The notes under the pieces are model-generated. The model was not told the origin of the DNA. It saw only the letters and a list, made by a program, of their open reading frames with translations, and did not search any database. Positions 28,405 to 37,312 of a stretch of DNA of 64,000 bases are shown one piece after another; the first letter of the stretch is position 1; each line of letters starts with the position of its first letter. This stretch comes from Mycolicibacterium moriokaense (GTDB lineage: Bacteria > Actinomycetota > Actinomycetes > Mycobacteriales > Mycobacteriaceae): assembly GCF_003201655.1 (NCBI RefSeq), contig NZ_QJJU01000013.1, positions 94,973 to 158,972 on the forward strand, read 5' to 3'. A program made the translations under genes and the position numbers.

Positions 28405-29538
28405 ATGCCAAGCGAACCGGCTGTCGAGGACATCGACCGCCTCCAGCACTCGAGTCGAGACGTCAGCACGCTGCCTGGCGTGATGTCCGACTGGTTGTCG
28501 ACGGTGATGCCTGGTGGCGTCGCCCCGGAGATCACCGTGGAGAGCGGCGTCGACTCCAATGGCATGTCGTCGGAGACCATCATCCTGACCGGCCGCTGGG
28601 ACGAGGACGGCAGGCCACGGGAGCAGAAGTGGGTGGCCCGCGTGGCCCCCACCGAGCAGGACGTGCCGGTGTTCGCGTCGTATCGGATGGACCACCAGTT
28701 CGACGTCATCCGGTTGGTCGGTGAGCAGACCGACGTCCCGGTGCCGCCGGTGCGCTGGCTGGAAGCCACGGGTTCGGTGCTCGGCACGCAGTTCTTCCTG
28801 ATGGACTACGTCGAAGGCCGGGTGCCACCCGACGTCATGCCATACACGTTCGGCAACAACTGGTTCGCCGATGCGCCGGCCGAGAGCCAGCGCGAGCTGC
28901 AGGACACCACCGTCGAGGTGATCGCCAAACTGCACGCGATTCCCGAGCCCGAGAAGACATTCGGGTTCTTGAACGACGGGTCGGACTCGAATGCGTTGCG
29001 GCGCAACCTGAACTGGCTGAAGTCCTGGTACGAGTTCGCGGTGCCCGACATCGGACGCTCGTCGTTGGTGGAGCGCGGCCTTGACTGGCTGGAGGCTCAC
29101 TGGCCCGCGGATGTCGCCGCGGCGGACCCCGTCCTGATCTGGGGCGACTCGCGTGTCGGCAACGTGCTCTACGACGGATTCCGTCCGGCCGCAGTCCTGG
29201 ACTGGGAAATGGCCACCTTGGGTCCGCGGGAGATGGATGTCGCGTGGATCATCTTTGCGCACACAGTGTTCCAGGAACTCGCGCAAATGGCAGGAATGCC
29301 GGGTTTGCCCGACGTCATGCGCGAGGAGGACGTGCGCGCCGTCTACGCCAAGCACACCGGAGTCGAGGTGGCGGACCTGCATTGGTTCTACGTCTACTCC
29401 GGCGTGATCTGGGCCTGCGTCTTCATGCGGACGAACGCGCGTCGGGTCCGCTTCGGGGAGATCGAAAAACCAGATGACGTCGAGGCTCTCTTCTTCCACG
29501 GCTCAGTACTGAAACGACTTATCGGAGATGACGCCTGA
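28405..29538 (+). CDS. APH-like phosphotransferase family protein
   Basis: A 377-residue protein with the APH/choline-kinase-like fold. LIWGDSRVGNVLYDGF is the catalytic loop (HGD is replaced by WGD, keeping Asp and Asn), and AVLDWEMATLGPREMD is the metal motif. The N-terminal lobe contains VARVAPTEQDVPVF. The substrate is unknown; the role may be acyl-CoA metabolism, as for other mycobacterial members. It is probably repressed by the divergent TetR protein. Its stop shares one base with the ATG of the next gene. Confidence 0.83.
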   Translation: MPSEPAVEDIDRLQHSSRDVSTLPGVMSDWLSTVMPGGVAPEITVESGVDSNGMSSETIILTGRWDEDGRPREQKWVARVAPTEQDVPVFASYRMDHQFDVIRLVGEQTDVPVPPVRWLEATGSVLGTQFFLMDYVEGRVPPDVMPYTFGNNWFADAPAESQRELQDTTVEVIAKLHAIPEPEKTFGFLNDGSDSNALRRNLNWLKSWYEFAVPDIGRSSLVERGLDWLEAHWPADVAAADPVLIWGDSRVGNVLYDGFRPAAVLDWEMATLGPREMDVAWIIFAHTVFQELAQMAGMPGLPDVMREEDVRAVYAKHTGVEVADLHWFYVYSGVIWACVFMRTNARRVRFGEIEKPDDVEALFFHGSVLKRLIGDDA

Positions 29539-30650
29539 TGCTTGGACCCACCGACGAATTCCCCATCCACCAGGTTCCCCAACCCATTTCATGGCCTGGG
29601 TCGTCAGACCGCAACTTCTACGACCGCTCCTACTTCAACGCCCACGACCGCACCGGCGACATCTTTCTGATCTCCGGCATCGGGTATTACCCGAATCTCG
29701 GGGTAAAGGATGCGTTCGTGCTCGTCCGCCGTGGCGACACCCAGACCGCCGTGCATGTCAGTGACGGCATCGATTCCGACCGGCTCAACCAGCACGTGCT
29801 TGGCTACCGCGTGGAGGTCAGCGAGCCGCTGCACAAGCTGCGGATCATCCTCGAGGAGACCGAGGGCATCGCCGTCGACCTCACGTGGAATGGGCTGTTC
29901 GACGTGATCCAGGAGCAGCGCCACGTGATGCGGACGGGCACGCGGATCACCCTTGACGCTCAACGCTTCGCCCAGGTCGGCAGCTGGAGCGGCGTGATCG
30001 CGATCGATGGCGAGGAAATCGCCGTCGACCCCAACGTGTGGATCGGCAGCCGCGACCGCTCGTGGGGCATCCGGCCGATCGGCGAACCGGAGCCCGCAGG
30101 TCGGCCGGCCCATCCACCGTTCGAGGGCATGTGGTGGCTGTACGTGCCGATGGCGTTCGACGACTTCGCGATCTGCCTGATCATCCAGGAGGCGCCTGAC
30201 GGGTTCCGCAGCCTCAACGATGTCACGCGGATCTGGCGCGACGGCCGCGTCGAACAGCTCGGCTGGCCGCGGGTCAAGATCCACTACACGTCCGGCACCC
30301 GCATCCCGACCGGCGCCACCATCGAGGCGACAACGCCCGACGGCTCCCCCGTTCACTTCGACGTGGAGTCCAAGCTGCCGGTGCCGATCCATGTCGGCGG
30401 CGGCTACGGCGGCGACTCTGACTGGCTGCACGGCATGTGGAAGGGCGACAAGTTCACCGAACGCCTCACCTACGACATGACCGACCCGGCGATCGTCGGC
30501 CGGGCAGGCTTCGGCGTCATCGACCACGTCGGCCGCGCCGTCTGCACGGAAGGCGGCAAGTCCGTCGAGGGCTGGGGCCTGTTCGAGCACGGCGCGCTCG
30601 GGCGGCACGACCCGTCGGGCTTCGCGGACTGGCTAACCGTCGCGCCGTAG
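29538..30650 (+). CDS. conserved protein of unknown function (DUF7064/7065-like)
   Basis: A 370-residue, mainly beta protein with no membrane segment or signal peptide. Stretches such as NFYDRSYFNAHDRTGDIFLI, a WIGSRDRSWGIRP motif and FEGMWWLYVPMAFDD match actinobacterial proteins that resemble AttH-type lipocalin-like hydratases. The resemblance is remembered and weak, so function is not assigned. The one-base overlap with the phosphotransferase gene implies the two proteins work together. Confidence 0.75.
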   Translation: MLGPTDEFPIHQVPQPISWPGSSDRNFYDRSYFNAHDRTGDIFLISGIGYYPNLGVKDAFVLVRRGDTQTAVHVSDGIDSDRLNQHVLGYRVEVSEPLHKLRIILEETEGIAVDLTWNGLFDVIQEQRHVMRTGTRITLDAQRFAQVGSWSGVIAIDGEEIAVDPNVWIGSRDRSWGIRPIGEPEPAGRPAHPPFEGMWWLYVPMAFDDFAICLIIQEAPDGFRSLNDVTRIWRDGRVEQLGWPRVKIHYTSGTRIPTGATIEATTPDGSPVHFDVESKLPVPIHVGGGYGGDSDWLHGMWKGDKFTERLTYDMTDPAIVGRAGFGVIDHVGRAVCTEGGKSVEGWGLFEHGALGRHDPSGFADWLTVAP

Positions 30651-30681
30651 TAGCGATTTCGGCGTGATTGGGCGCGCTGAG

Positions 30682-31056
30682 CTAGCCACCGAGAGCGACA
30701 GCGAAAAGCGCTGCCGCCGCGATGATCTCGACTAGACAGTAGAACCAGTTCGGGTAGAACGCCGTTCGGTCGTCGACGACGGCGGAGACGAGGCGACCGA
30801 ACGCCATCCCGGCCAGTGCGGCGCCGACGGTGATCAGGATGCCCTTCCGAAGCTCCCCATCCGCGACGGCCGCGTAAGCGAGCACCCCTGCGATTGCGAG
30901 CCCGAATCCGCCGTAAACGGCGCGGATCTCCGCGCGCGATGCCGCTCCCCCAAGCGTGGTGCCGAACGGGCGGATCACCGCTGCCGGGGCGGCCAGGGCG
31001 TAGACGCCCATCCCCGCGAAGAACACGCCGATTACGACGATGACCGCGATCGCCAC
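30682..31056 (-). CDS. DUF4345-like four-helix membrane protein
   Basis: A 124-residue membrane protein with four predicted helices and the VIRPFGTTLG and RAEIRAVYGGFGLAIAG segments typical of DUF4345. Its function is unknown. GTG 31056 is chosen because AGGAGG lies five bases upstream. It is divergent from the AraC-type gene across a 35-bp gap, which makes that regulator the obvious candidate controller. Confidence 0.75.
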   Translation of the reverse strand: MAIAVIVVIGVFFAGMGVYALAAPAAVIRPFGTTLGGAASRAEIRAVYGGFGLAIAGVLAYAAVADGELRKGILITVGAALAGMAFGRLVSAVVDDRTAFYPNWFYCLVEIIAAAALFAVALGG

Positions 31057-31091
31057 GGTAGCCTCCTGTGCGATTGACGTAGGAGGCCAGC

Positions 31092-31853
31092 ATGGGCGCA
31101 AAGGCGGCTGCGGCGCTTCCACAAACCTGCTGCCCGACGGTTTGGCTATGGCCGGGGCAAGCGATGTACGCAGGCCCGAGCCTAAATCTGGCGCCGCACT
31201 CGGGCTCTGTGTGGTGCTTCGCCGTCGGCATCGACGGTCCGCTGACGGTGACGACGGCCGACGGAGCCACCCGGGAAGGCACCAGCGTGCTGATCCCGCC
31301 ACGGCTCACCCATCAGCTGACCTGTCTCGGCAGCGGGCTGGTGTCCTGTTACCTGGAGCCGACGTCGGCCCGCGCCGAAGCCTGCCGACACGCGATGTCG
31401 GGATTCAGCGGCGAGATCGGAGTCGGCCACGCGGCCCAACAACGGCTCCTGTTCACCCCGTCGGGCGACGAAAGCGCCTGCCGCTGGCTCGATTTAGCCG
31501 CGCCAGGCAGAAGGAAGGTTGTCGATCCACGGATCGCGGCCGCGACGCGCAGAATCCGTGAGGACCCCGCGACAGCGGTATCGTCGCGGGAGCTCGCCGC
31601 CGAGGCGGGACTGTCCGAGTCGCGGTTCCTGCACCTGTTCCGCGACGAGCTCGGCACCAGCCTGCGCCGCTACCGGATTTGGGTGCGGCTCGTGCACGCG
31701 GGCACCGCCATCGCCGCAGGCGCCAATATGACCGAGGCGGCGATGAAGTCCGGCTTCGCGAGCCCGTCGCACCTAGCCGACCGGTTCAAGACCACCTTCG
31801 GGTTGTCGGCTAGCCAGCTGCTCGCGACGGGGTTGACGGTGAAGACACCGTAG
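31092..31853 (+). CDS. AraC-family transcriptional regulator
   Basis: A 253-residue regulator. A cupin-like sensing domain occupies about residues 1-140, and a C-terminal AraC domain with two helix-turn-helices follows (SSRELAAEAGLSESRFLHLF and MTEAAMKSGFASPSHLADRF). It is divergent from the DUF4345 gene and its 3' end overlaps the convergent monooxygenase gene by 44 bases. Either neighbour could be its target. Confidence 0.87.
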   Translation: MGAKAAAALPQTCCPTVWLWPGQAMYAGPSLNLAPHSGSVWCFAVGIDGPLTVTTADGATREGTSVLIPPRLTHQLTCLGSGLVSCYLEPTSARAEACRHAMSGFSGEIGVGHAAQQRLLFTPSGDESACRWLDLAAPGRRKVVDPRIAAATRRIREDPATAVSSRELAAEAGLSESRFLHLFRDELGTSLRRYRIWVRLVHAGTAIAAGANMTEAAMKSGFASPSHLADRFKTTFGLSASQLLATGLTVKTP

Positions 31854-33297
31854 TCGCGCGGCCGAATACCATCGATTCCTCGACCGACGTGAAGCGGTGA
31901 CCGAGGGCGTCGCGCAGGTAGTTGTGGGTCAGGGCCCACGGCCTGCGGGTTCCCGACTTCGGCATCACATCCAGCGCCCGCAGGACGTAGCCCGCCTGCA
32001 GGTTGAAGGCGGGCTGCTCGGGCATGGCGACGTCGCCGAGGTGCGGATAGGCGTGGGTATAGCCGTGAGAGTCCATGTACGCCAACAGGTTCGCCACCGA
32101 CCGAGCGGTGAGGTCGGCACCCAGCGTCCAGGACGCATTCGTATAACCCATGCACCACGCCGCGTTGGGCACGTCCTCGAGCAGGTGACGCCGGAACAGG
32201 AAATGGTCATGCGGGTCGATCTTCTCACCGTCGATGCTGACGGTGGTACCGCCCAGCGCCTGCAGCTGGATACCCGTGGCGGTGATGATGGCGTCGGCAT
32301 CGAGGTGTCCGCCGGACCTCAGCACGATGCCGGTCGCGTCCATGTGATCGACGTGATCGGTGACCACGTCGAGTCGGCCATCACTGATGGCCCGGTACAG
32401 GTCCGCGCTGAGCATGATGCACAAGCGTTGATCCCACGGCTCGTACGGCGGCTTGAAATGCGTGTCGATGTCATAGCCCTGCGGCAGGTTGCTCTCGGCG
32501 ATCCGACGAAGCAGCCGCTTACCGAATCGCGGTGTCTTACGAGCGATAAACCATACGAGCCCGCCGAAAAGGGAATTGCGCCAACGGATGAGCCAATGGG
32601 CGACTCGCAGGGGCAACACCCTGCGGACCGCGATCGCGGTGGGGTCGATTCGCGGGGCAGACGTCAGATACGACGGTGTGCGTTGCAGCATCGTCACGTG
32701 AGCGGCCTTCTCCGTCAGCGAAGGGATCATGCTCACCGCGGTCGCCCCGCTGCCGATGACCACCAATCTCTTTCCGGCGTAGTCGAAATCATCAGGCCAG
32801 TGCTGCGGATGCACCACCATCCCCTTGAAGTCTTCGATGCCGGGAAATGTTGGCGTGTAAGGCTCGTCGTAGTTGTAGTACCCGGACCCGAAGAACAGGA
32901 ACCGGGCCCGGTAGGTCTTGGGCTCGCCGTCGTGTTCGGCCTGCACCGTCCACATGTCGGTGGCCGAATCCCAGTCGGCCGATCGCACGTACGTGTTGAA
33001 CCGGATGTGCTCGTCGATGCCGTGCTTGCGCGCGGTGTCAGCCATGTAGTCCCAGATCTGGTCGCCGTCGGCAATCATCTCCGGCCGCGTCCACGGTTCC
33101 CATGGGAAACACAGCGTGTAGATGTCGCTGTCGGACCGAATACCGGGATAGCGGAAGAGATCCCATGTCCCGCCGAGGCGCGCACGTCGTTCCAGGACCG
33201 TGTAACTGAGGTGTGGATTCTTTTCGTGTATCCGGAAGGCCGCGCCGATGCCGGAGAACCCGGCGCCGACGATCAGCACATCGCTGTAATCAGTCAC
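31810..33297 (-). CDS. EthA-like Baeyer-Villiger flavin monooxygenase
   Basis: A 495-residue FAD/NADPH monooxygenase. VGAGFSGIGAAFRIHEKNP binds FAD, FKGMVVHPQHWP is the Baeyer-Villiger fingerprint (FxGxxxHxxxW), and VVIGSGATAVSMIP binds NADPH. GGTWDLFRYPGIRSDSD matches mycobacterial EthA closely. Such enzymes insert oxygen into ketones or oxidise thioamide sulfur, and EthA activates ethionamide. GTG 33297 follows an AGGAGG site. Thirteen bases separate it from the upstream paralogue, so they are one operon. Confidence 0.92.
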   Translation of the reverse strand: MTDYSDVLIVGAGFSGIGAAFRIHEKNPHLSYTVLERRARLGGTWDLFRYPGIRSDSDIYTLCFPWEPWTRPEMIADGDQIWDYMADTARKHGIDEHIRFNTYVRSADWDSATDMWTVQAEHDGEPKTYRARFLFFGSGYYNYDEPYTPTFPGIEDFKGMVVHPQHWPDDFDYAGKRLVVIGSGATAVSMIPSLTEKAAHVTMLQRTPSYLTSAPRIDPTAIAVRRVLPLRVAHWLIRWRNSLFGGLVWFIARKTPRFGKRLLRRIAESNLPQGYDIDTHFKPPYEPWDQRLCIMLSADLYRAISDGRLDVVTDHVDHMDATGIVLRSGGHLDADAIITATGIQLQALGGTTVSIDGEKIDPHDHFLFRRHLLEDVPNAAWCMGYTNASWTLGADLTARSVANLLAYMDSHGYTHAYPHLGDVAMPEQPAFNLQAGYVLRALDVMPKSGTRRPWALTHNYLRDALGHRFTSVEESMVFGRATTVSSPSTPSRAAG

Positions 33298-33309
33298 TGG
33301 CTCAACCTC

Positions 33310-34785
33310 CTAGGCGGACGTGGCCTCCCTGGCCTTCGCTCGGCCGAACACCATCGACTCCTCGATGCGGTCGAAGCGGTGGTCGATGGCGTCGAGCACG
33401 TAGTTGTGCCGCACGTTCCACGGCCGGTGCGTGCCGGACTTCGGCAGCACGTGTGCGGCACGCTGCACGTAGCCGGCGTTGATGTTCCACGCAGGCTTTT
33501 CCGGCATCGGCTTGTCGCCGAGGTGCGGGTATGCGTGCGTGTAACCGTGGGAGTCCATGTACGCCAACAATTTTGCCACGGCGCGCGCGGTCAGGTCGGC
33601 TCGCAGTGTCCAGGACGCGTTGATGTAGCCGACGCACCACGCCATGTTCGGGATGTCCTCGAGCATGTGCTCCTTGTAGACGAACCGGTCCTGGGGTTTG
33701 ACCTCGGCGCCGTCGACGCTGACCGCAACCCCGCCCAGTGCCTGCAATTGCAAACCGGTGGCAGTGATGATCACGTCGGCATCAACACGCTGTCCAGACC
33801 GCAAGACGATGCCCGAGGCGTCGAAGTGATCGATGTGGTCGGTGACAACCGTCACGCGGCCGTCATCGATCGCCTCGTACAGGTCGTTCTCCAGGATCAG
33901 GCACAGCCGCTGATCCCACGGGTCATACCGAGGCTTGAAGTGGGTATCGACGGGATAGCCTTCGGGCAGACTCCTTTTCGCCAATGCCCGCATCAGCCAC
34001 CTGCTGAACTTCGGTGCCTTACGCGCGATCACGTAGGTCAACACGGTGAAGGTCGTGGCGTACAGGCGCGCAGCCCTGTTGCCGAGACGGAGTGGCAACA
34101 CTTTCCTGATCGCATGCACGAGCGGGTTGATGCGCGGCATGGACAGCATGTAGGTCGGCGACCGCTGCAGCATCGTCACGTGCCCGGCCGTCTCGCTCAG
34201 CGACGGGATCATGCTGACCGCGGTCGCCCCGCTGCCGATCACCACGACGCGCTTGCCGGAATAGTCCAGCGACTCGGGCCAGAACTGCGGGTGCACCACC
34301 TCGCCGCCGAACTGTTCGATGCCAGGAAATTCGGGCTTGTACGGCTCGTCGTAGTTGTAGTAGCCGGTGCCGAAGAACAGGAATCGCCCCTGGTAGGTCT
34401 TCGGGACCCCGGCCTCTTCGGTCTGCACGGTCCAGGTGTCGGTGGTGGAGTCCCAGTCGGCCGACGTGACATGTGTGTTGAACCGGATGTGCTCGTCGAT
34501 GCCGTACTTGCGTGCCGCCTGCGTCAGGTACTCGCGGATGTCGGGTCCGTCGGCGACGTAGTCAGCCCGCCGCCACGGCTCATAGGGGAAGCTCAGCGTG
34601 AAGATGTCGCTGTCGGACCGGATGCCCGGGTACCGAAAGAGGTCCCAGGTGCCTCCGATGCGTTGCCGCCGTTCCAGGACCGTGTAGGACAGCCCCGGAT
34701 TCTTCTCGTGCACGCGGTACGCGGCGCCGATCCCGGAAATCCCTGCGCCGATGATCAGCACATCGGAGTATTCAGCCCCACCCAC
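33310..34785 (-). CDS. EthA-like Baeyer-Villiger flavin monooxygenase (paralogue)
   Basis: A 491-residue paralogue of the adjacent enzyme, sharing the FAD motif (IIGAGISGIGAAYRVHEKNP), the fingerprint FGGEVVHPQFWP and the NADPH motif VVIGSGATAVSMIP. The two align along their full length by eye, so this is a tandem duplication that has diverged. GTG 34785 is preceded by AAAGGAGGT. It is the first gene of the minus-strand pair. Confidence 0.92.
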   Translation of the reverse strand: MGGAEYSDVLIIGAGISGIGAAYRVHEKNPGLSYTVLERRQRIGGTWDLFRYPGIRSDSDIFTLSFPYEPWRRADYVADGPDIREYLTQAARKYGIDEHIRFNTHVTSADWDSTTDTWTVQTEEAGVPKTYQGRFLFFGTGYYNYDEPYKPEFPGIEQFGGEVVHPQFWPESLDYSGKRVVVIGSGATAVSMIPSLSETAGHVTMLQRSPTYMLSMPRINPLVHAIRKVLPLRLGNRAARLYATTFTVLTYVIARKAPKFSRWLMRALAKRSLPEGYPVDTHFKPRYDPWDQRLCLILENDLYEAIDDGRVTVVTDHIDHFDASGIVLRSGQRVDADVIITATGLQLQALGGVAVSVDGAEVKPQDRFVYKEHMLEDIPNMAWCVGYINASWTLRADLTARAVAKLLAYMDSHGYTHAYPHLGDKPMPEKPAWNINAGYVQRAAHVLPKSGTHRPWNVRHNYVLDAIDHRFDRIEESMVFGRAKAREATSA

Positions 34786-34898
34786 GACGACCTCCTTTGG
34801 TCCGGCTGTGTACCACGATAGGGGCCTCAGCCGTTGAGCGTGTCAACGATCGCCGAACAGCGCCGTCATCGACGTTGGCGCCGTGAGAACCTAGTGGT

Positions 34899-36251
34899 GT
34901 GAGCATCCCAGCCAATGCCGACGTCGTCGTCGTGGGTGCCGGGTTCGCGGGGCTGTCGGCGGCCCGTGACCTGGTGCGGCTCGGCCACGATGTCGTTGTT
35001 CTCGAAGGCCGCGATCGGGTCGGGGGACGCTCGTCCACGACGACGATCGCGGGCGCACCGGTCGACCTCGGCGGCACGTTCGTCGGCCCAACACAGGACG
35101 CGGTCATCGCGCTGGCGAAAGAACTGGGCTGCGAGACCGTGCGCACATACAGCCGGGGCAAGAACCTGATCCGGTGGCACGGCAAGGTCCGGTCGTATCG
35201 CAGCACGATCCCGAAGCTGTCCATGATCGAGCTGCTCGACGTTTCCCGGATCCAGTGGCGATTCGACCGGGTGACCCGGCGCGTGCCGGTAGATAAGCCG
35301 TGGACGTCGTCGATCGCCGACATTCTCGACTCAAAGACCATGGATGAGTGGCTGCGGTACGTGCACGCGAGCGCGTCGACGCGAAATCTGATGGCGATCA
35401 TGGCCAGGGTGACATGGGGTTGCGAACCCGAAGAAGTGTCGATGCTGCACGCGGTCCGTTACGTCAAGGCCGCGGGCGGACTCGGCCGCATGCTCGACGT
35501 CGAGGGCGGCGCGCAGCAGGACCGCTTTCCCGGTGGCACGCAACAGATTGCGTTGCGGATGGCCGACGAGCTGGGCCCACGGGTTGTGGTCAATGCGGTG
35601 GTTCGCAGGATCTCACGGGCCTCCGATGGCACGCTCACGGTCGGGTGTGATGGCGGCGCCGTCACCGCCAAGGCCGTCATCGTGGCGATCCCTCCAGAAC
35701 ATCGAGCCGGGATCGAATTCGATCCGGCGCTGCCTCCCGAGTACGAAAAGCTCACGGAGCACTGGCCGCAGGGCAATCTGAGCAAGGCATACGCCGCCTA
35801 TGAGACGCCGTTCTGGCGCGCGAATGGCTGCTCCGGCGAGGCACTTTCGGACGAAGGACCGGTCTTCATCACCTTCGACGTCAGCCCGAGCGACGACGGA
35901 CCTGGCATCCTGCTTGGCTTCACGGACGCGCGCACGTTCGATGCGCTCTCCCCCGCTGAGCGCCGTGGGCAAGCGCTGGCGGGGTTCACCACGCTATTCG
36001 GTGCTGCCGCCGGGAATCCAATCGACTATATCGATCATTGCTGGGGCACAGAGGAATTCGCGCCAGGAGGGCCGACGGCCGCGGTACCGACCGGCTCGTG
36101 GACGACGTACGGGCCGTGGTTGCGCAAGCCGATCGACGGCATCTTCTGGGCTGGCACCGAGACCGCCGACGAATGGACCGGATTCCTCGACGGCGCGGTG
36201 CGATCGGGCAAGCGGGCTGCCGACGAGGTACACCGGGCGCTGACCGGCTAG
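34899..36251 (+). CDS. aofH: flavin-containing monoamine oxidase (Rv3170/AofH-like)
   Basis: A 450-residue FAD amine oxidase. The dinucleotide-binding VVVVGAGFAGLSAARDLVRL comes at the N-terminus, followed by GRDRVGGRSST. The C-terminus has FWAGTETADEWTGFLDGAVR, the usual FAD-contacting end. It oxidatively deaminates amines to aldehydes, releasing ammonia and peroxide. It starts at GTG 34899. Length and position next to an Rv3171c-like gene match M. tuberculosis Rv3170. Its stop overlaps the convergent hydrolase by 4 bases. Confidence 0.9.
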   Translation: MSIPANADVVVVGAGFAGLSAARDLVRLGHDVVVLEGRDRVGGRSSTTTIAGAPVDLGGTFVGPTQDAVIALAKELGCETVRTYSRGKNLIRWHGKVRSYRSTIPKLSMIELLDVSRIQWRFDRVTRRVPVDKPWTSSIADILDSKTMDEWLRYVHASASTRNLMAIMARVTWGCEPEEVSMLHAVRYVKAAGGLGRMLDVEGGAQQDRFPGGTQQIALRMADELGPRVVVNAVVRRISRASDGTLTVGCDGGAVTAKAVIVAIPPEHRAGIEFDPALPPEYEKLTEHWPQGNLSKAYAAYETPFWRANGCSGEALSDEGPVFITFDVSPSDDGPGILLGFTDARTFDALSPAERRGQALAGFTTLFGAAAGNPIDYIDHCWGTEEFAPGGPTAAVPTGSWTTYGPWLRKPIDGIFWAGTETADEWTGFLDGAVRSGKRAADEVHRALTG

Positions 36252-37213
36252 GCCGTACGCTCCCGGCTCACCGACTCGATCAGCATCCGCAGGTGCATGT
36301 TGACCTCGTCAGGACGCTCGACGATCGCGCAGTGTCCGCCGGACAGCTCGACGAACGACGCGAGGTTCGGCGCCATCCTGGCGATGTGACGCGACGAAAC
36401 CATCGGCAGCAGGCGGTCTTTCTCGCTGCCGATCACCAGCGTCGGCACCGTCAAGTTCGTCAACCCGATGTGCTGCTGCGATCCGAGTGAGTCGACCAGC
36501 GATCGGGCCCAGCCACCGCGGCCCGCGGGCGCCGTATGCGTGAACAGCTCGTGGATGAAGTCCACGACCGCGGGGTCGGCGTCGCGGCCCACCGCGATCA
36601 TCGACACGAACCGCCGGCTCGGCCGGTCCACCGCCCGAAGAAGGGGCGCCGCGCCAAACGTTTTCAGCAGGGTGCCCGCCGCGCGGACGCGGACGTCGGC
36701 AAGGGGCTGAGGCACCGGCAGGAGCTGCACGTTGCGCAGCAGGTCGCCCGTGGTCGTGTTGATCAGTGCGACGGCATCAGCGCGCCGGCGCACCCGGTCG
36801 GGATACCTGTCGGCCCACGACGAGATGGCAATGCCACCCATCGAATGGCCGGCGATCACCGCACGTTCACCGGGAGCAAGCGCCGCCTCGAGAACAGAGT
36901 CCAGATCGCCTGCAAGGTGATCGAGGCTGTATGCGCTGCGCCGCGCGGGGACCGCGCTACGGCCATGGCCACGATGATCGAACGCGATGACGCGATAGTC
37001 CTGTGCGAGGTCCGCAATCTGGTACGCCCACACCCGGATGGCGCAGGTGATGCCGTGTGCGAGCACGATCGGATAACCGTCTTCAGGCCCGAAGACCTCG
37101 GCATGCAGGCGGATGCCGTCCTTGGAGCGGATCGACATGGCGCGACCGGGGGGCATCGCCTCGGCCGCGGCGAATCGTCTGGCCTTTAGTCCGGCCTCCT
37201 GGCCACGTGCCAT
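36248..37213 (-). CDS. alpha/beta-hydrolase (Rv3171c/Hpx-like)
   Basis: About 321 residues with the alpha/beta-hydrolase fold: VLAHGITCAIRVWAYQIADL, FDHRGHGRS, the nucleophile elbow IAGHSMGGIA, and a final GGHCAIVERP with the catalytic histidine. It resembles Rv3171c, annotated as a non-haem haloperoxidase, but ester hydrolysis is equally likely. I use ATG 37213 because GGGAG lies five bases upstream. In-frame ATG 37225 and TTG 37237 are alternatives, and the M. tuberculosis protein begins later still. Confidence 0.85.
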   Translation of the reverse strand: MARGQEAGLKARRFAAAEAMPPGRAMSIRSKDGIRLHAEVFGPEDGYPIVLAHGITCAIRVWAYQIADLAQDYRVIAFDHRGHGRSAVPARRSAYSLDHLAGDLDSVLEAALAPGERAVIAGHSMGGIAISSWADRYPDRVRRRADAVALINTTTGDLLRNVQLLPVPQPLADVRVRAAGTLLKTFGAAPLLRAVDRPSRRFVSMIAVGRDADPAVVDFIHELFTHTAPAGRGGWARSLVDSLGSQQHIGLTNLTVPTLVIGSEKDRLLPMVSSRHIARMAPNLASFVELSGGHCAIVERPDEVNMHLRMLIESVSRERTA

Positions 37214-37312
37214 GCGTGCTCCCATCGAGTTCGGCAACGCTGCCGCTAACTCCAGCTTACCGGGGGGTAACCGGCCGGACTCGCATCACATGCGGCGCGG
37301 TTAAATGGTGCG

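Noticed and set aside
31897..34821. A 974-codon open frame on the plus strand opposite both monooxygenase genes
   Set aside because: It is antisense to two clearly functional enzymes with intact motifs; long antisense frames are common in GC-rich DNA. Its translation is low-complexity and matches no family.
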